A stretch of 64,000 nt of DNA from Planctomycetota bacterium (lineage in GTDB: Bacteria > Planctomycetota > Phycisphaerae > Phycisphaerales > Zrk34), in NCBI GenBank assembly GCA_016125255.1, contig WGMD01000009.1, positions 62,001 through 126,000 of the forward strand, read 5' to 3'. Positions within the stretch are counted from its first letter, which is position 1. Each line of letters opens with the position of its first letter. Under the pieces are notes generated by a model, which searched no databases, had not been told where the DNA came from, and saw nothing but the letters and a program-made list of their open reading frames with translations. Shown here in pieces: positions 19,036 to 28,446 of this stretch. The position numbers and the translations under genes are program-made.

Positions 19036-19055
19036 GCCCATCCGAGGACTAGTAC

Positions 19056-20591
19056 ATGGCCGCCGAACCCGCCTCACTGGACCGCAAGACGCTCATGGCG
19101 CTCGTCGATGCGAGCCGGGCGATCATCAGCGAATTCGACCTGGACGAGGTGTTCAAGCGACTCGCCGAGCATGCCGCGTCGGTGCTCGCCGCCGAGGGCG
19201 CCAGCGTGCTGATCTTCGACGCCGAGCGCGCTCAGCTCGTGTTTCAGGCGGCGATCGGTCCGGGCGCCGATCAACTCATCGGCGAGCGATTCGACGCCGA
19301 CCTGGGCATCGCCGGTCAGTGCGTCAAGGCCGGCCGCGCCATGTGCGTCGACGACGTGCGCCAGAACCGGCACTTCTTCGCCGGCATCGACGCCAAGACC
19401 CAGATGCGCACCCGCAGCATCCTTGCCGCACCCTTGATTCATCAGGATCAGGTGCTCGGCGTCGTCGAAGTGCTCAATCCCATCGACCGCCCCAAATTCA
19501 CTCAGCGCGATCTGGAGCTTCTGGAAGTCTTCGCCAACCTCGTCAGCGCCGCCGCCGCCAACGCGCAGGCCTATGCGAAAGTGTCCAAGCAGAACAAAGG
19601 TCATGTCGAATCGCGCCGGGCCGAGCAGACCATCGGGCGCTCCGCCGCGGTCCGACAAGTCATCGAGATGTGCCGCAAGGTCGCCCTGTCTTCCGCGACC
19701 GTGCTCCTCTATGGCGAAACCGGGACGGGCAAGGAACTGGCGGCCCGATCGGTGCATGAATTCTCCGCCCGGCGCGACAAGCCGTTCATCGCCATCAACT
19801 GCGCCGCATTGCCCGAATCCCTGCTGGAAAGCGAGCTTTTTGGTCACGAGAAGGGCGCGTTCACCGGCGCGGCCGGGCAGAAGCTCGGACGCTTCGAGCT
19901 GGCCGATGGAGGCACGCTTTTCCTTGACGAAATCGGCGAGCTGAGCCCGGCGATTCAGGTCAAGCTCCTGCGTGTTTTGCAGGAACGCGAGTTCGTCCGC
20001 GTCGGCGGAACGCAGACGATCACCTGCGATGTCCGCATCATCGCGGCGACGAACCGGGACCTGCGGCAGGAGATGCAGGCCGACCGATTCCGCGAAGACC
20101 TCTACTATCGGCTCAATGTGTTCCCGATTACGCTCCCGCCGCTGCGCGACCGGATCGAGGACCTGCCGCTGCTCGTCGAGCATTTCGTCCGGCAGATCGC
20201 GCCGAGTCTGGGCGTGCAGGCGATGAGCGTCGATGACGATGCGATGATGGCGCTGATGCAGTATCCCTGGCCGGGCAACATCCGCGAATTGCGCAACGTC
20301 ATCGAGCGCTGCACGCTGCTGGCCAGCGGGCAGGGCGCGATCACGCTCTCAGTGATTCCGCGCGAGATCGTCGAAGGCGCGGCCACGGACGCGGGCGAAT
20401 CCGCTTCGAGCGACGGGCGTCCTTCCCCCGCCGGGTCCAAGCTCGCCGACCACGAACGCGCCTTGATCGCCAAAGCGCTTTACGAAGCGGATTGGAATCA
20501 GTCGGCGGCGGCACGCAAGCTGGGCATCAGCCGCGATCATCTGCGCTATCGCATCAAAAAGTACAACCTCAGCCCGTCCAACGGTGGGTGA
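19056..20591 (+). CDS. Sigma-54-dependent transcriptional activator with GAF sensor domain
   Basis: Bacterial enhancer-binding protein of 511 residues. An N-terminal GAF domain (about 15-170) would sense a small ligand. It is followed by an AAA+ domain with Walker A GETGTGKE (about 220), the sigma-54-contacting GAFTGA loop (about 267-272), Walker [12 protein letters not shown], and a Fis-type helix-turn-helix at the C-terminus ([23 protein letters not shown]). The domain order is that of NifA/FhlA-like activators. No receiver domain is present, so it is not a response regulator. A sigma-54 promoter lies 130 bases downstream, making the adjacent RNA its likeliest target. Confidence 0.93.
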   Translation: MAAEPASLDRKTLMALVDASRAIISEFDLDEVFKRLAEHAASVLAAEGASVLIFDAERAQLVFQAAIGPGADQLIGERFDADLGIAGQCVKAGRAMCVDDVRQNRHFFAGIDAKTQMRTRSILAAPLIHQDQVLGVVEVLNPIDRPKFTQRDLELLEVFANLVSAAAANAQAYAKVSKQNKGHVESRRAEQTIGRSAAVRQVIEMCRKVALSSATVLLYGETGTGKELAARSVHEFSARRDKPFIAINCAALPESLLESELFGHEKGAFTGAAGQKLGRFELADGGTLFLDEIGELSPAIQVKLLRVLQEREFVRVGGTQTITCDVRIIAATNRDLRQEMQADRFREDLYYRLNVFPITLPPLRDRIEDLPLLVEHFVRQIAPSLGVQAMSVDDDAMMALMQYPWPGNIRELRNVIERCTLLASGQGAITLSVIPREIVEGAATDAGESASSDGRPSPAGSKLADHERALIAKALYEADWNQSAAARKLGISRDHLRYRIKKYNLSPSNGG

Positions 20592-20719
20592 TTTGCCCCA
20601 TCGGGTCTGAACATGGGGTGGGGAATTTTCCCCATGTCTTGTTCTATCGCAACTCCACCGACCGCATTATCAGACAAAAAACGAAGATGAACTGCCCCCG
20701 CGGCGGGGTATCGGACCTC

Positions 20720-20735
20720 TGGCACGGTGCTTGCG
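20720..20735 (+). promoter_or_regulatory. Sigma-54 (RpoN) promoter, -24/-12
   Basis: TGGCACGGTGCTTGCG matches the consensus TGGCACG-N4-TTGC(A/T) at all but the last base, in a gene-free region directly after the sigma-54 activator gene. Transcription would start at about 20746. Confidence 0.75.
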
Positions 20736-20745
20736 TTATGTATCG

Positions 20746-20954
20746 ATGTGGAAGCGGGCGGTGTGGGAAGAAAGAGCCGCACACCGTGCGGAAGAGGCAG
20801 GGCATACGGGGTCCCGCCCGTCCTGAAAGGGGCGGAGGGGATCGCGGGCCCTGTGTGCGCTCCCTGGGCTTTGCCTGTACCGGAAGGTCGTCAACGCCAT
20901 CATTTGATTCCGATCAACAGGGAGCGGACCCGTGGCCAAAACCACGGGTTTTTT
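20746..20954 (+). ncRNA. Predicted sigma-54-dependent structured small RNA
   Basis: The interval between the sigma-54 promoter and the intrinsic terminator at 20929-20954 is about 209 bases and holds no convincing ORF. It folds well by eye. CGGTGTG / CACACCG pair at 20759-20765 and 20780-20786. CCGTCC pairs with GGGGCGG around TGAAA. A long-range perfect 9-bp helix joins CGCTCCCTG (20858-20866) to CAGGGAGCG (20918-20926), enclosing an ACC-GGAA-GGT tetraloop hairpin. I do not recognise a known RNA family; the GGAA hairpin recalls SRP RNA only superficially. Confidence 0.55.
20929..20954 (+). terminator. Rho-independent terminator of the predicted small RNA
   Basis: CCCGTGG / CCACGGG stem, loop CCAAAA, followed by TTTTTT, with no annotated gene immediately upstream. 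Confidence 0.85.
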
Positions 20955-21231
20955 CATGCGCGAAAAGCGAGCACCGGCTCATTGTCGCGGTTGGGGTCTT
21001 CGAATACGGCGGGAGTAAGTCATCGTGTGCCTCTATCTATTGAACGTCCGAGGCGCGGTTTGGATCGTAGGGGATGACCCTTCGCCGGTGCATTTATCGG
21101 CGGGGCGGTGAAATGCGTCGTTTGAGCTATCATGTGACTGAGATGAACTGCCGATGCACTCTGAACGTACCACGCGCGGGACAGGACGCATATCGGTCTT
21201 TTACGCCGTGACAGATACGGAGACGATTACC

Positions 21232-22482
21232 ATGCAGCGAGCGACCCGTCGAATTTCATGGATGGCGCCGGCGATTGTGCTGGCACTGAGCATTGGCACC
21301 GGGGCGCGGGCGGCGGACGAGCCGGCGGCGGGGCAGATCGACGCCAAGGCGGCGCAGGTCGGGCACGCCATGGCCGACTACTACAAAGGGCTCAAGAGTC
21401 TGACGCTGACCGGTGCCGTCGAGATGGGCCGCCAGTTTCAGGGCCAAAGCCAGAACATCACCAACGAATTCGAATTCGCCCTCCAGCGCCCCAACCGTTT
21501 CGCCATGCGCCCCACGGGCATCAGCAGCGGGCGATGGGGCCAGATCATCAGCGACGGCGACAACCTGAGCATCTACATCGCGCGCTACAACAAGTACACC
21601 ACCGAAAAAAGCCCCGCTGACCTCGACAGCGTCGTGAACAATCGGCTTGTCGGCATGCTCTCCAACCAGGTGGGCAAGATCGCCGGCTCGCTCATGTGCG
21701 AAGACCCCTACGATCGGATGTTCAAAAACGTCGTCAAGGCCAAGTACGTCGGCACCGAGCAGATGCAGGGCGTCGAGTGCCATCACATCCGTGCGGAAGA
21801 AGCGCAGGTAGCGTGGGACGCGTGGATCGCCACCGGTGACAAGCCCCAGCTTGTGCAGGTCAAGCCGGACATGTCGGAGATGGAGGACAAGGCCCGGCGT
21901 GCGGGGCAGGATGTCAAGATCACGCTGACGATCTTCTTCAAGGACATGAAGGAGAATCCCGCGCTGGCCGACGACACATTCGCCTTCAAGGCGCCGCTCG
22001 GGGCGGAGAAGGTGGACAGCTTCTATCAGAGCGCCGAGCCCAAGCACCCCTTGGTGGGCAAGGCCGCCTCGCCGTTCACGCTCGATCAGCTCACCGGCGC
22101 GCCGATCAATCTGGCGGACCACAAGGGCAAGGACATCGTGATACTCGATTTCTGGGCGACGTGGTGCGGGCCTTGCGTGCGCGCCATGCCGCTCGTCGAC
22201 GAAGTCGCCAAAGCGTACAAGGATCGTCACGTCGTCCTCTACGCCGTCAATCAGCAGGAAGGCAAGGACAAGATCGAAGCGTTCCTCAAGAAGCAGAACC
22301 TCGATGTGACCGTGCTGCTGGACACCAAGGGCGAAGTCGGTCAGCTTTTCAAAGTCAGCGGGATTCCCCAGACCGTCGTCATCGACAAGGACGGCATCGT
22401 CCGCGCGGTGCATATCGGCTTCAGCCCCGAACTCAAGGAAACGCTCGAGCAGGACATCGACGCCATCCTCTCCGGCAAATAA
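21232..22482 (+). CDS. DUF2092-like lipid/outer-membrane domain fused to TlpA-type thioredoxin
   Basis: Exported protein of 416 residues with signal peptide MQRATRR...ALSIGTGARA. Residues about 35-265 resemble the DUF2092 periplasmic domain (YYKGLKSLTLTG, FALQRPNRFAM, VECHHIRAE). Residues about 280-416 form a TlpA/ResA-like thioredoxin with active-site WCGPC at 311-315 and the cis-proline loop SGIPQTVVID. It is likely membrane-associated or periplasmic and thiol-disulfide active. The start at 21232 is chosen for the signal peptide; the frame is open 26 codons upstream. A terminator follows. Confidence 0.85.
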   Translation: MQRATRRISWMAPAIVLALSIGTGARAADEPAAGQIDAKAAQVGHAMADYYKGLKSLTLTGAVEMGRQFQGQSQNITNEFEFALQRPNRFAMRPTGISSGRWGQIISDGDNLSIYIARYNKYTTEKSPADLDSVVNNRLVGMLSNQVGKIAGSLMCEDPYDRMFKNVVKAKYVGTEQMQGVECHHIRAEEAQVAWDAWIATGDKPQLVQVKPDMSEMEDKARRAGQDVKITLTIFFKDMKENPALADDTFAFKAPLGAEKVDSFYQSAEPKHPLVGKAASPFTLDQLTGAPINLADHKGKDIVILDFWATWCGPCVRAMPLVDEVAKAYKDRHVVLYAVNQQEGKDKIEAFLKKQNLDVTVLLDTKGEVGQLFKVSGIPQTVVIDKDGIVRAVHIGFSPELKETLEQDIDAILSGK

Positions 22483-22528
22483 TTCATCGCCTCCATGAAC
22501 GATGCCCCCCATCCGGGGAGGCATCCAA

Positions 22529-22557
22529 ACCGCCGCCCCGCCGCGGCGGTTTTTTTG
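22529..22557 (+). terminator. Rho-independent terminator after the DUF2092-TlpA gene
   Basis: Stem ACCGCCGC / GCGGCGGT with a 6-base loop, followed by seven T. A smaller GATGCC / GGCATC hairpin precedes it at 22501-22525. Confidence 0.85.
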
Positions 22558-22709
22558 TGCGCCAAGCGATTCATCCCTCGCCCTCGCCGAAATTTATGCA
22601 TTTTTTGTGGTCCGCATGCTAAGATCGCCGGGCAAGGCGGTAATCAGTAGTACGGAAAAGAGGCCTTGTGCGTCAACCGGAGGCGGTTTGTGAGTGTGGA
22701 TGGCGCAAA

Positions 22710-23282
22710 ATGTCTGATGCAGAGCGTTTAGAAGGACAATCCAACCCCGGTCAGCCGATTGATGCCCGCCGCGCGGAGCTTTTTGTGGAGCGGATCGCCG
22801 CTTCGCAGAAGGTGCTCGTGGGGTACATCCGCACGCTGGTCATGGACGTCGACGACGCCGACGACATTCTTCAGGAGACGAATGTCGTGCTCTGGCGTCG
22901 GGCGGGCGAATATGACCCGTCGATGAAGTTCACGACGTGGGCGTGCGGCGTGGCCAAGCGTCAGGTGCTCGCATGGGCGCGCGACCGGGGGCGCGATCGG
23001 CACCTGTTCCTCGATGCAGCCCTGCTCGATGACCTGGCTGAGCGGGCGACGGCGCAGGCGGACCTGGGCGAAGCCCGCGCCGCGGCGCTGCGCCTGTGCC
23101 TGGCCAAGCTCACCGATCACCAGCGCCAACTCATCCGCCAGCGATACCACCCGCAGGGCTCGGTGCAGCGCATGGCCGAACTGAGCGGGCGTTCGACCAA
23201 CGCGCTGTCCGTCGCGCTCAACCGCATCCGCCGCAAACTTCAGGAATGCATCACGCACACCATGGGGAGCGCCGGCGGATGA
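22710..23282 (+). CDS. ECF sigma factor, module copy A
   Basis: Sigma-70 family factor of 190 residues with region 2 (VLVGYIRTLVMDVDDADDILQETNVVLWRR) and region 4 (LTDHQRQLIRQRYH, RMAELSGRSTNALSVALNRIRRKLQECI). It resembles the Rhodopirellula/Verrucomicrobium ECF family that is habitually paired with FecR proteins. The ATG at 22710 is preferred; a longer frame adds 14 residues. Its stop overlaps the FecR start by 4 bases. It probably directs transcription of module A and related surface genes when released by the FecR protein. Confidence 0.88.
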   Translation: MSDAERLEGQSNPGQPIDARRAELFVERIAASQKVLVGYIRTLVMDVDDADDILQETNVVLWRRAGEYDPSMKFTTWACGVAKRQVLAWARDRGRDRHLFLDAALLDDLAERATAQADLGEARAAALRLCLAKLTDHQRQLIRQRYHPQGSVQRMAELSGRSTNALSVALNRIRRKLQECITHTMGSAGG

Positions 23283-24586
23283 GCCATGCCGCGTCGCCAC
23301 ATCCCGATCGCTTCGAGTCGCTGCTGGCGGCCCTGATCGACCGCACACTCGATGCCGCCGGTCGGACGAACCTGACGGCGATGCTGCGCGACGATCCGGC
23401 GAAGCGCGATGCGTACGTCGCGCTGATGCAGCTTGATGCGCTGCTCGAATGGGAGCATGCCGACGGACACGCTGCGTCATCCGCGCGCTCGCGGACAATC
23501 ATGTCGCAACGTCAATGGCGCCCGCTGCGCGGTCTCGCCGCGGCGGCGGGGGTGCTGCTGGCGGTCGGCGTGTTCGTCTACATGCAGCGCCCCGTACCGA
23601 TCGCCCGGCTGACGCGCGCGACCGCGTCGATCACGCAGCGCGACGCCGCTCTGGCCGTCGGCGATGACCTTTACGCCGGGTATGTGCATCTGCCGGAGGG
23701 ACAGGCGGAAATCGCCTTCGCCAGCGGGGCGATCGTGACGCTGATCGGACCGTGCGATCTGGACCTGCGCGATCCGCGGGCGGCGCGTCTTTCGCAAGGG
23801 CATCTGTCCGTGCACGTGCCGCATCAGGCGGCGGGTTTCGCCATCGAAACGCCCGCCGCCCGCTGCGTCGATCTGGGCACGCGGTTCAACGTCGATGTGA
23901 CTCCGACGGGCGCGACGCAAGTGCGCGTCTGGGAGGGCCGGGTCCGCGTGCATCCGCATGATGTGTCGGGGACGGTGATGGAATTGACCGCGATGGATGC
24001 GGTGCTCGTGCGCGAGGGTCAGGTGCGGCAGTGGAGTCTGGCCGATCCGAGCGCGGAGGAGCCGCAGGAACTGTTGCGCGATCCGGGCTTCGAAGGTCCG
24101 GGCGACGCCAGGGGCTGGGCCGGCTTCAACGATCACGTTCGCCGCACCACTGATCACGTCCGCACCGGCAAGTCCGCGCTTCTGTTCACCAGCGGCGGGG
24201 GCGTGGTGACGGCATGGCAGAGCGTCGACGTGCATTCGCTCGCCGGCTCGATGGCGATCTTCGAGGCCTACGCCCGGCATGACGCCGACGACCCGCTCGC
24301 CGCCGACTCCGCGCAGTCGCTTTCCGTCCGCATCCGCTTCTTCGCCGAGTCACGGGCGCACGCCGTCGGCCGCAACGTCGAGTTCACGCTGCTTTCGCCC
24401 AAGGACGCCGCCGACGACTATCGCTGGACGCGCGACGTCTTCGACATTCCGCCCGGCGCTCAGGAAATGCTCATCTCGCTCATCTATCGCGACGGCGGCA
24501 AATCCACCGGCCGCGCGTATCTCGACGACCTGTCGATCAAACCTGCACAGTCCACCGAATCCCTGCAAAGGAGCAATGGATCATGA
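23279..24586 (+). CDS. FecR-like membrane anti-sigma/sensor protein, module copy A
   Basis: Single-pass membrane protein of 435 residues. The cytoplasmic N-terminus (about 1-80) starts with FESLLAALIDRTLDAAGRTNL, typical of the anti-sigma end. The membrane helix is about 85-105 (GLAAAAGVLLAVGVFVYM). A FecR domain follows (about 110-250; GQAEIAFASGAIVTLIGPCDL, VDLGTRFNVDV). The C-terminal 180 residues form a beta-rich domain (LRDPGFEGPGDARGWAGF, RAYLDDLSI) like those that bind carbohydrates. It overlaps the sigma gene upstream and the secreted-protein gene downstream by ATGA. Confidence 0.85.
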   Translation: MSHAASPHPDRFESLLAALIDRTLDAAGRTNLTAMLRDDPAKRDAYVALMQLDALLEWEHADGHAASSARSRTIMSQRQWRPLRGLAAAAGVLLAVGVFVYMQRPVPIARLTRATASITQRDAALAVGDDLYAGYVHLPEGQAEIAFASGAIVTLIGPCDLDLRDPRAARLSQGHLSVHVPHQAAGFAIETPAARCVDLGTRFNVDVTPTGATQVRVWEGRVRVHPHDVSGTVMELTAMDAVLVREGQVRQWSLADPSAEEPQELLRDPGFEGPGDARGWAGFNDHVRRTTDHVRTGKSALLFTSGGGVVTAWQSVDVHSLAGSMAIFEAYARHDADDPLAADSAQSLSVRIRFFAESRAHAVGRNVEFTLLSPKDAADDYRWTRDVFDIPPGAQEMLISLIYRDGGKSTGRAYLDDLSIKPAQSTESLQRSNGS

Positions 24587-25266
24587 AAAGAGCCGCTTTC
24601 ATCCTCGTTCTCGTCGCCGCATCGCTGGTGAATCGACAAGCCGACGCGGACATCGTCACCATCAACACCGACTCGACCGGCGGGTGGGTCCGTGCCGCGG
24701 CCAACTTCGGCAACACCAATCACATCGTCGGATTCTCCACCGGCTCCGTCAATTACAACGGCATCATGTTCTTCCAGCTCCCGACGCTCGCGCCCACTGA
24801 GTTTGTGAACAAGGGTGTCCTGAGTTTCCCCGTCAGCAACACCGGCACGCTCTCGGGCGCCAACGCCGACATCTGGTCCCTCGGACTTCAGACCACGCCG
24901 ACGCGCTCCAACACCCAGTTCATCGAATCCAACACCGACGGCGTCTCCGGGCACGCCAAGCTCGTCGACAACTTCATCGCCTCCGGCGTCTTCGTCACCG
25001 GCACGCCTACGACCACGACCGCACAAAGCATCAGCATCGGCTCCTACATCAAGAACCTCTACGACACGCTCGGCTACGCCAACGTCGCCGGCAAATATCT
25101 CGTCATCCGTGTCAACACCGACGCCTCCGGCGATCACGGCGGCTTCCGTTTCAACGCCCCCAGCGCCGGCAATCCCGTCAAGCTGACGCTGACCATCGTG
25201 CCCGCGCCCGCCGCGCTGCCCGCCGGCGTGGCGCTGTTGGCGCTGGTGACGCTCCGACGCAAATGA
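24583..25266 (+). CDS. Secreted protein with PEP-CTERM-like sorting signal, module copy A
   Basis: A 227-residue exported protein with signal peptide about 1-24 ([17 protein letters not shown]). A single beta-rich domain follows (about 28-205), then a C-terminal sorting signal: PAPAALPAG, a hydrophobic stretch and a final LRRK. The domain has the phrases [38 protein letters not shown] and [11 protein letters not shown]. It is visibly related to the second half of the module B secreted protein and to the C-terminus of FecR B. Likely exported and anchored through an exosortase-type system not present in the window. ATGA overlaps on both sides. Confidence 0.78.
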   Translation: MKRAAFILVLVAASLVNRQADADIVTINTDSTGGWVRAAANFGNTNHIVGFSTGSVNYNGIMFFQLPTLAPTEFVNKGVLSFPVSNTGTLSGANADIWSLGLQTTPTRSNTQFIESNTDGVSGHAKLVDNFIASGVFVTGTPTTTTAQSISIGSYIKNLYDTLGYANVAGKYLVIRVNTDASGDHGGFRFNAPSAGNPVKLTLTIVPAPAALPAGVALLALVTLRRK

Positions 25267-26168
25267 CATGCACCCGTGTCCATCGCGCGCATCATTTAGC
25301 GGCGGGGCTTGCCCCGCGCGGTCGGCGCATTGAGCCGCGCGGGGCAAGCCCCGCCGCTAAATGCGCCAACCGCCGCGCGTTCACCCTGATCGAACTCCTC
25401 GTTGTCGTCGCGATCATCGCGTTGTTGATCGCGATTCTGCTTCCGTCGCTGGCCCGCGCTCGTGCCGTGGCGCGCATCATCACGTGCGCCGCCAACGAAA
25501 AGACCCTCCATCTGGCCATGACCTTCTACTGCGGCGACAACAAAAACTACTACACCTACGCGTATCAGGCGTTTCCGACGGAGAACGCGCCGTGGTCGCC
25601 GGTCGGCGGCAGTCTCATTTCGTATGACGATCTGCTGGGCGGATACGGTTATGACGGGCGACGCCTCGGGCGCGCCGGCATGCTCGAACGCTGGCTGCGC
25701 GACGGGCTGCCCAAGGAACCCTACGTTCAGAAGTACAACGCCATCTACCGCTGCCCCGAGTACAAGGGCGCCGACGCCTTCCGCCGATGCTACGGGATCA
25801 ACGGCGGACAATGGGGCACGACCAATCCGCCCGTCGGCATTGCGTCGGCGCAGCACTCCGTGCGCCTCACCGATGTCCCGCTGCCGCATGCCACGATCGA
25901 GATCGGCGAGTCCGATGTCGACAAGCTCGGCTCGAACCTGCGCGGAGCCGTAGTGACGAGTCCGTACAACCAGGTCGGTATGGGCGTCGTCGGATGGGGC
26001 CCCAGCGCGCCGTGGCATGACGACTTCAAAAAATGGAATTACCTCTTCTGCGACGGTCACGTCGATCTGATGCTCCCGGCCGACACGGTCGGCTCCGGTT
26101 GGGTCGGCGGCCCGCCGCGCGATGACGATGGCGCCAAGGGGATGTGGACCCGCGACGCCGACGACTGA
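25263..26168 (+). CDS. Type IV prepilin-like protein with palindrome-bearing leader, module copy A
   Basis: A 301-residue protein with the class III/prepilin cleavage motif [16 protein letters not shown]. The rest is a long hydrophilic body ending in an H...CDGHVDL segment, as in planctomycete prepilins with an H-X9-DG-like region ([16 protein letters not shown]). The leader is 39 residues instead of the usual 6-15 because a 71-base palindrome (25293-25363) is inserted in frame from codon 11, encoding [10 protein letters not shown]...PRGASPAAK. No other ATG, GTG or TTG is available in frame downstream before the cleavage site, so the element must be translated. It overlaps the preceding gene by ATGA. 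Confidence 0.82.
   Translation: MTCTRVHRAHHLAAGLAPRGRRIEPRGASPAAKCANRRAFTLIELLVVVAIIALLIAILLPSLARARAVARIITCAANEKTLHLAMTFYCGDNKNYYTYAYQAFPTENAPWSPVGGSLISYDDLLGGYGYDGRRLGRAGMLERWLRDGLPKEPYVQKYNAIYRCPEYKGADAFRRCYGINGGQWGTTNPPVGIASAQHSVRLTDVPLPHATIEIGESDVDKLGSNLRGAVVTSPYNQVGMGVVGWGPSAPWHDDFKKWNYLFCDGHVDLMLPADTVGSGWVGGPPRDDDGAKGMWTRDADD
25293..25363. repeat. 71-base palindromic element inside the prepilin leader (copy 1)
   Basis: Two perfect 29-base inverted arms (25293-25321 and 25335-25363), beginning CATTTAGCGGCGGGG and ending CCCCGCCGCTAAATG, around a 13-base loop. The arms are identical to those of the copy at 61737-61807. It can fold into a very stable hairpin. Confidence 0.95.
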
Positions 26169-26195
26169 TCTTCCCGCCTTTTTGCGAGCTTTTCC

Positions 26196-28391
26196 ATGCA
26201 AAACGTGATGCGCAAGAACGTCCTGCTATGCCTTTTCATTCTGATCGCGCTCGTGGTGTTTTCGATGCGGGCGCACGGCCAAGTGACGCTCTCGCCGGTG
26301 TTCGCCTCGAACATGGTGCTTCAGCAGGGCAAGCCGATTCATCTTTGGGGCCGCGCCGCGGCGGACGAAGCGATCGACCTGACGCTGGGCGATGCGCATG
26401 CGACCGCGCGCGCCGATCGCGACGGGCGCTGGGCCGCCGAACTGCCTGCGATGAACGCCTCGAAGAAGCCCATGACGCTGACAGTCGCGGCGTCCAATCG
26501 CATCACGCTCTCGAATGTCCTCGTCGGTGAAGTGTGGGTCATGGCCGGTGGGGCGGACATGAAGCGCGATCTGCGCTTTGAAAATGACAGCGACAAGCTG
26601 GCGGCGCTCGTCGGTGAATCACCGATTCGAATCTATGATGCTTCGCCCGCCGTTGCTGACGAACCGAAGGATCAACTGGCGGGGGAATGGAAAGCGGTCA
26701 ACGCCGGCGCGGCCCGGTTGCTCAGCGCTGAAGCGATGCTCTTCGCACAACGGCTTGGCGCAGCGCTCGACGCGCCCGTCGGCGTCATCGTCCTCGCCGC
26801 GCCGTTCCCCGGCTCGCCGATCGAAGCATGGATCAGTCACCCGGCGCTCGAAGCTGCGCCCGCCGCCAAGCCGATTCTCCAGTTCTATGCCGACGGCGGA
26901 TGGAACAAGAAGGCGGACGAAGCTTATCAGCAGAAGCTTGATGAATGGATGAAGATCCGTCAGTCGCTCCCGCTCGATCCGCCGCCCAAGCCCGAGCCGG
27001 GCAAGCGCATCGACGATCGTCACCTGCGGCCCGCCGGCGTGTACAACGCCCTGATCGCGCCGCTGGCCGGGCTCGCCTTCCGCGGCGTCGTCTTCGATCA
27101 TGGCGACAACGAACAGAGCGTCATGCACGGCGTGCAGGAAAGCCGCCTGCTCCCCGTGCTGATCGCCGATTGGCGCCGCGCCTTCGCCAATGAGGCGATG
27201 ACCTTCGCCCTCGTCGAACTTCGCCCCGAGCGCTTCGGCAAGTTCGATGACCGCTGCGGGGCGGAGCTGCGCGAAGGCCAGTCAATGGCGGAGCGTGAGC
27301 TATCGCATGTGTTCGTCGCCAACACGGTCGACCTGCCCGGCAAAACCCCGGCGATCGCGCTCGCCGATCGACTCGCCCGCATCGCGCTCTTCGATGCATA
27401 TCAGCGCACCGACACCGACCCCGTCGGCCCGCGCCTCGCGTCCGTGAAGGTCGATGGCGCGACAACGACGCTCTCATTCACGCACACCGGCGGGGGCCTC
27501 GTCTTCGATGCCGACAAGCCGCGCGACATCGCGCTGGCGAGTTCGATGTATCGGTGGGTCTGGGCGGATGTGAAGATCGACGGCGACACGCTCATCGTCA
27601 CCGCGCCCGGCGTCGACAAGCCCGAGGGCGTGCGCTACGCCTATCAGGATCTGCCCGATCGCCGGCCGACGCTGATGGGCAAAAACGGCCTGCCCGCCGC
27701 ACCTTTCCGCACGGACACGCATCCGACCTACACCGGTTCGATCACCGCGCCCGACACCGTCGACCGTTACTTCACGCGCAAGGCCCTCTACATCGAAAAC
27801 CCCCGCCTGCCGCGCGTGCTCATCATCGGCGACTCCATCAGCGGCGGGTACCACGAACCGCTGCGCACGCTGCTCAAGGACGAAGCCAATGTGATCGGCG
27901 AGGCCGACGGCAAGGGATGGCGCAGCATGGGCCCGCGCTGCTACACGACGACCGGCTCGCTCGCCAACGATCAACTCAAGTATTTCCTCGCCAGCCGCGA
28001 GCACTTTGACGTGATCACCTTCAACATGGGCATCCACGAATTCGCCGCCGCGCAGCCCGGCTCCGAAGCCGCCTACGCCAAGCGCCTCGAACAGGTGCTC
28101 GCCGTGTTCGATCAGTACGGCACCAAACCCATCTGGGTCGCCAGCACCGGCACGATCAGCGACAACCTCATCCCGCGCTTCCCGCTGTACCTTTCCAACG
28201 CCCAGCGCTACAACGCCGCGGCGGCGAAGCTGATGGAATCGCACCATGTCCCGATCGCCGACCTCTACGCCCTGACGCAGCCGCATGTGAAGGAATGGAT
28301 CAACGAGGATCACATTCACTTCAATGACGAGGCGAAACAGGCGATGGCGCAGCTTCTTGCCGAGAGGATTCGCGAAGCGCTGAAACGCTGA
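26196..28391 (+). CDS. Exported esterase: degenerate sialate O-acetylesterase domain plus SGNH hydrolase domain
   Basis: A 731-residue exported protein (signal about 1-28). Residues 30-520 have the sialate O-acetylesterase layout (LSPVFASNMVLQQGKPIHLWG, VGEVWVM), but the catalytic GQSNM is GGADM at 118-122, with alanine in place of the nucleophile, and the later WYQGESN block is also changed (FDHGDNEQS). The C-terminal 190 residues form an SGNH/GDSL hydrolase with GDSIS (nucleophile Ser547), a GIHEF block and DHIH (705-708) supplying Asp and His. It is probably a carbohydrate esterase whose activity lies in the C-terminal domain. It follows module A by 27 bases. Confidence 0.82.
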   Translation: MQNVMRKNVLLCLFILIALVVFSMRAHGQVTLSPVFASNMVLQQGKPIHLWGRAAADEAIDLTLGDAHATARADRDGRWAAELPAMNASKKPMTLTVAASNRITLSNVLVGEVWVMAGGADMKRDLRFENDSDKLAALVGESPIRIYDASPAVADEPKDQLAGEWKAVNAGAARLLSAEAMLFAQRLGAALDAPVGVIVLAAPFPGSPIEAWISHPALEAAPAAKPILQFYADGGWNKKADEAYQQKLDEWMKIRQSLPLDPPPKPEPGKRIDDRHLRPAGVYNALIAPLAGLAFRGVVFDHGDNEQSVMHGVQESRLLPVLIADWRRAFANEAMTFALVELRPERFGKFDDRCGAELREGQSMAERELSHVFVANTVDLPGKTPAIALADRLARIALFDAYQRTDTDPVGPRLASVKVDGATTTLSFTHTGGGLVFDADKPRDIALASSMYRWVWADVKIDGDTLIVTAPGVDKPEGVRYAYQDLPDRRPTLMGKNGLPAAPFRTDTHPTYTGSITAPDTVDRYFTRKALYIENPRLPRVLIIGDSISGGYHEPLRTLLKDEANVIGEADGKGWRSMGPRCYTTTGSLANDQLKYFLASREHFDVITFNMGIHEFAAAQPGSEAAYAKRLEQVLAVFDQYGTKPIWVASTGTISDNLIPRFPLYLSNAQRYNAAAAKLMESHHVPIADLYALTQPHVKEWINEDHIHFNDEAKQAMAQLLAERIREALKR

Positions 28392-28404
28392 TGTGTGTTG
28401 ATGG

Positions 28405-28438
28405 ATAAAGCCCGGGGACGGCCGTCCCCGGGCTTTAT
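28405..28438. terminator. 34-base perfect palindrome between convergent genes
   Basis: A perfect palindrome running from ATAAAGCCCGGGGACGG to its own complement, placed between the esterase gene and the minus-strand gene at 28447. The core CCGGGGAC/GTCCCCGG recurs at 47125-47144. It may act as a two-way terminator even without a long T-run. Confidence 0.6.
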
Positions 28439-28446
28439 GGTGTAGA

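Noticed and set aside
20858-20926. SRP RNA identity for the GGAA-capped hairpin
   Set aside because: The tetraloop is present, but the conserved asymmetric and symmetric loop sequences of SRP helix 8 are missing.
20727-21077. 116-codon ORF across the predicted small RNA
   Set aside because: It runs straight through the intrinsic terminator, has no ribosome site and no similarity pattern; the overlapping frame at 20492-21043 fails for the same reason.
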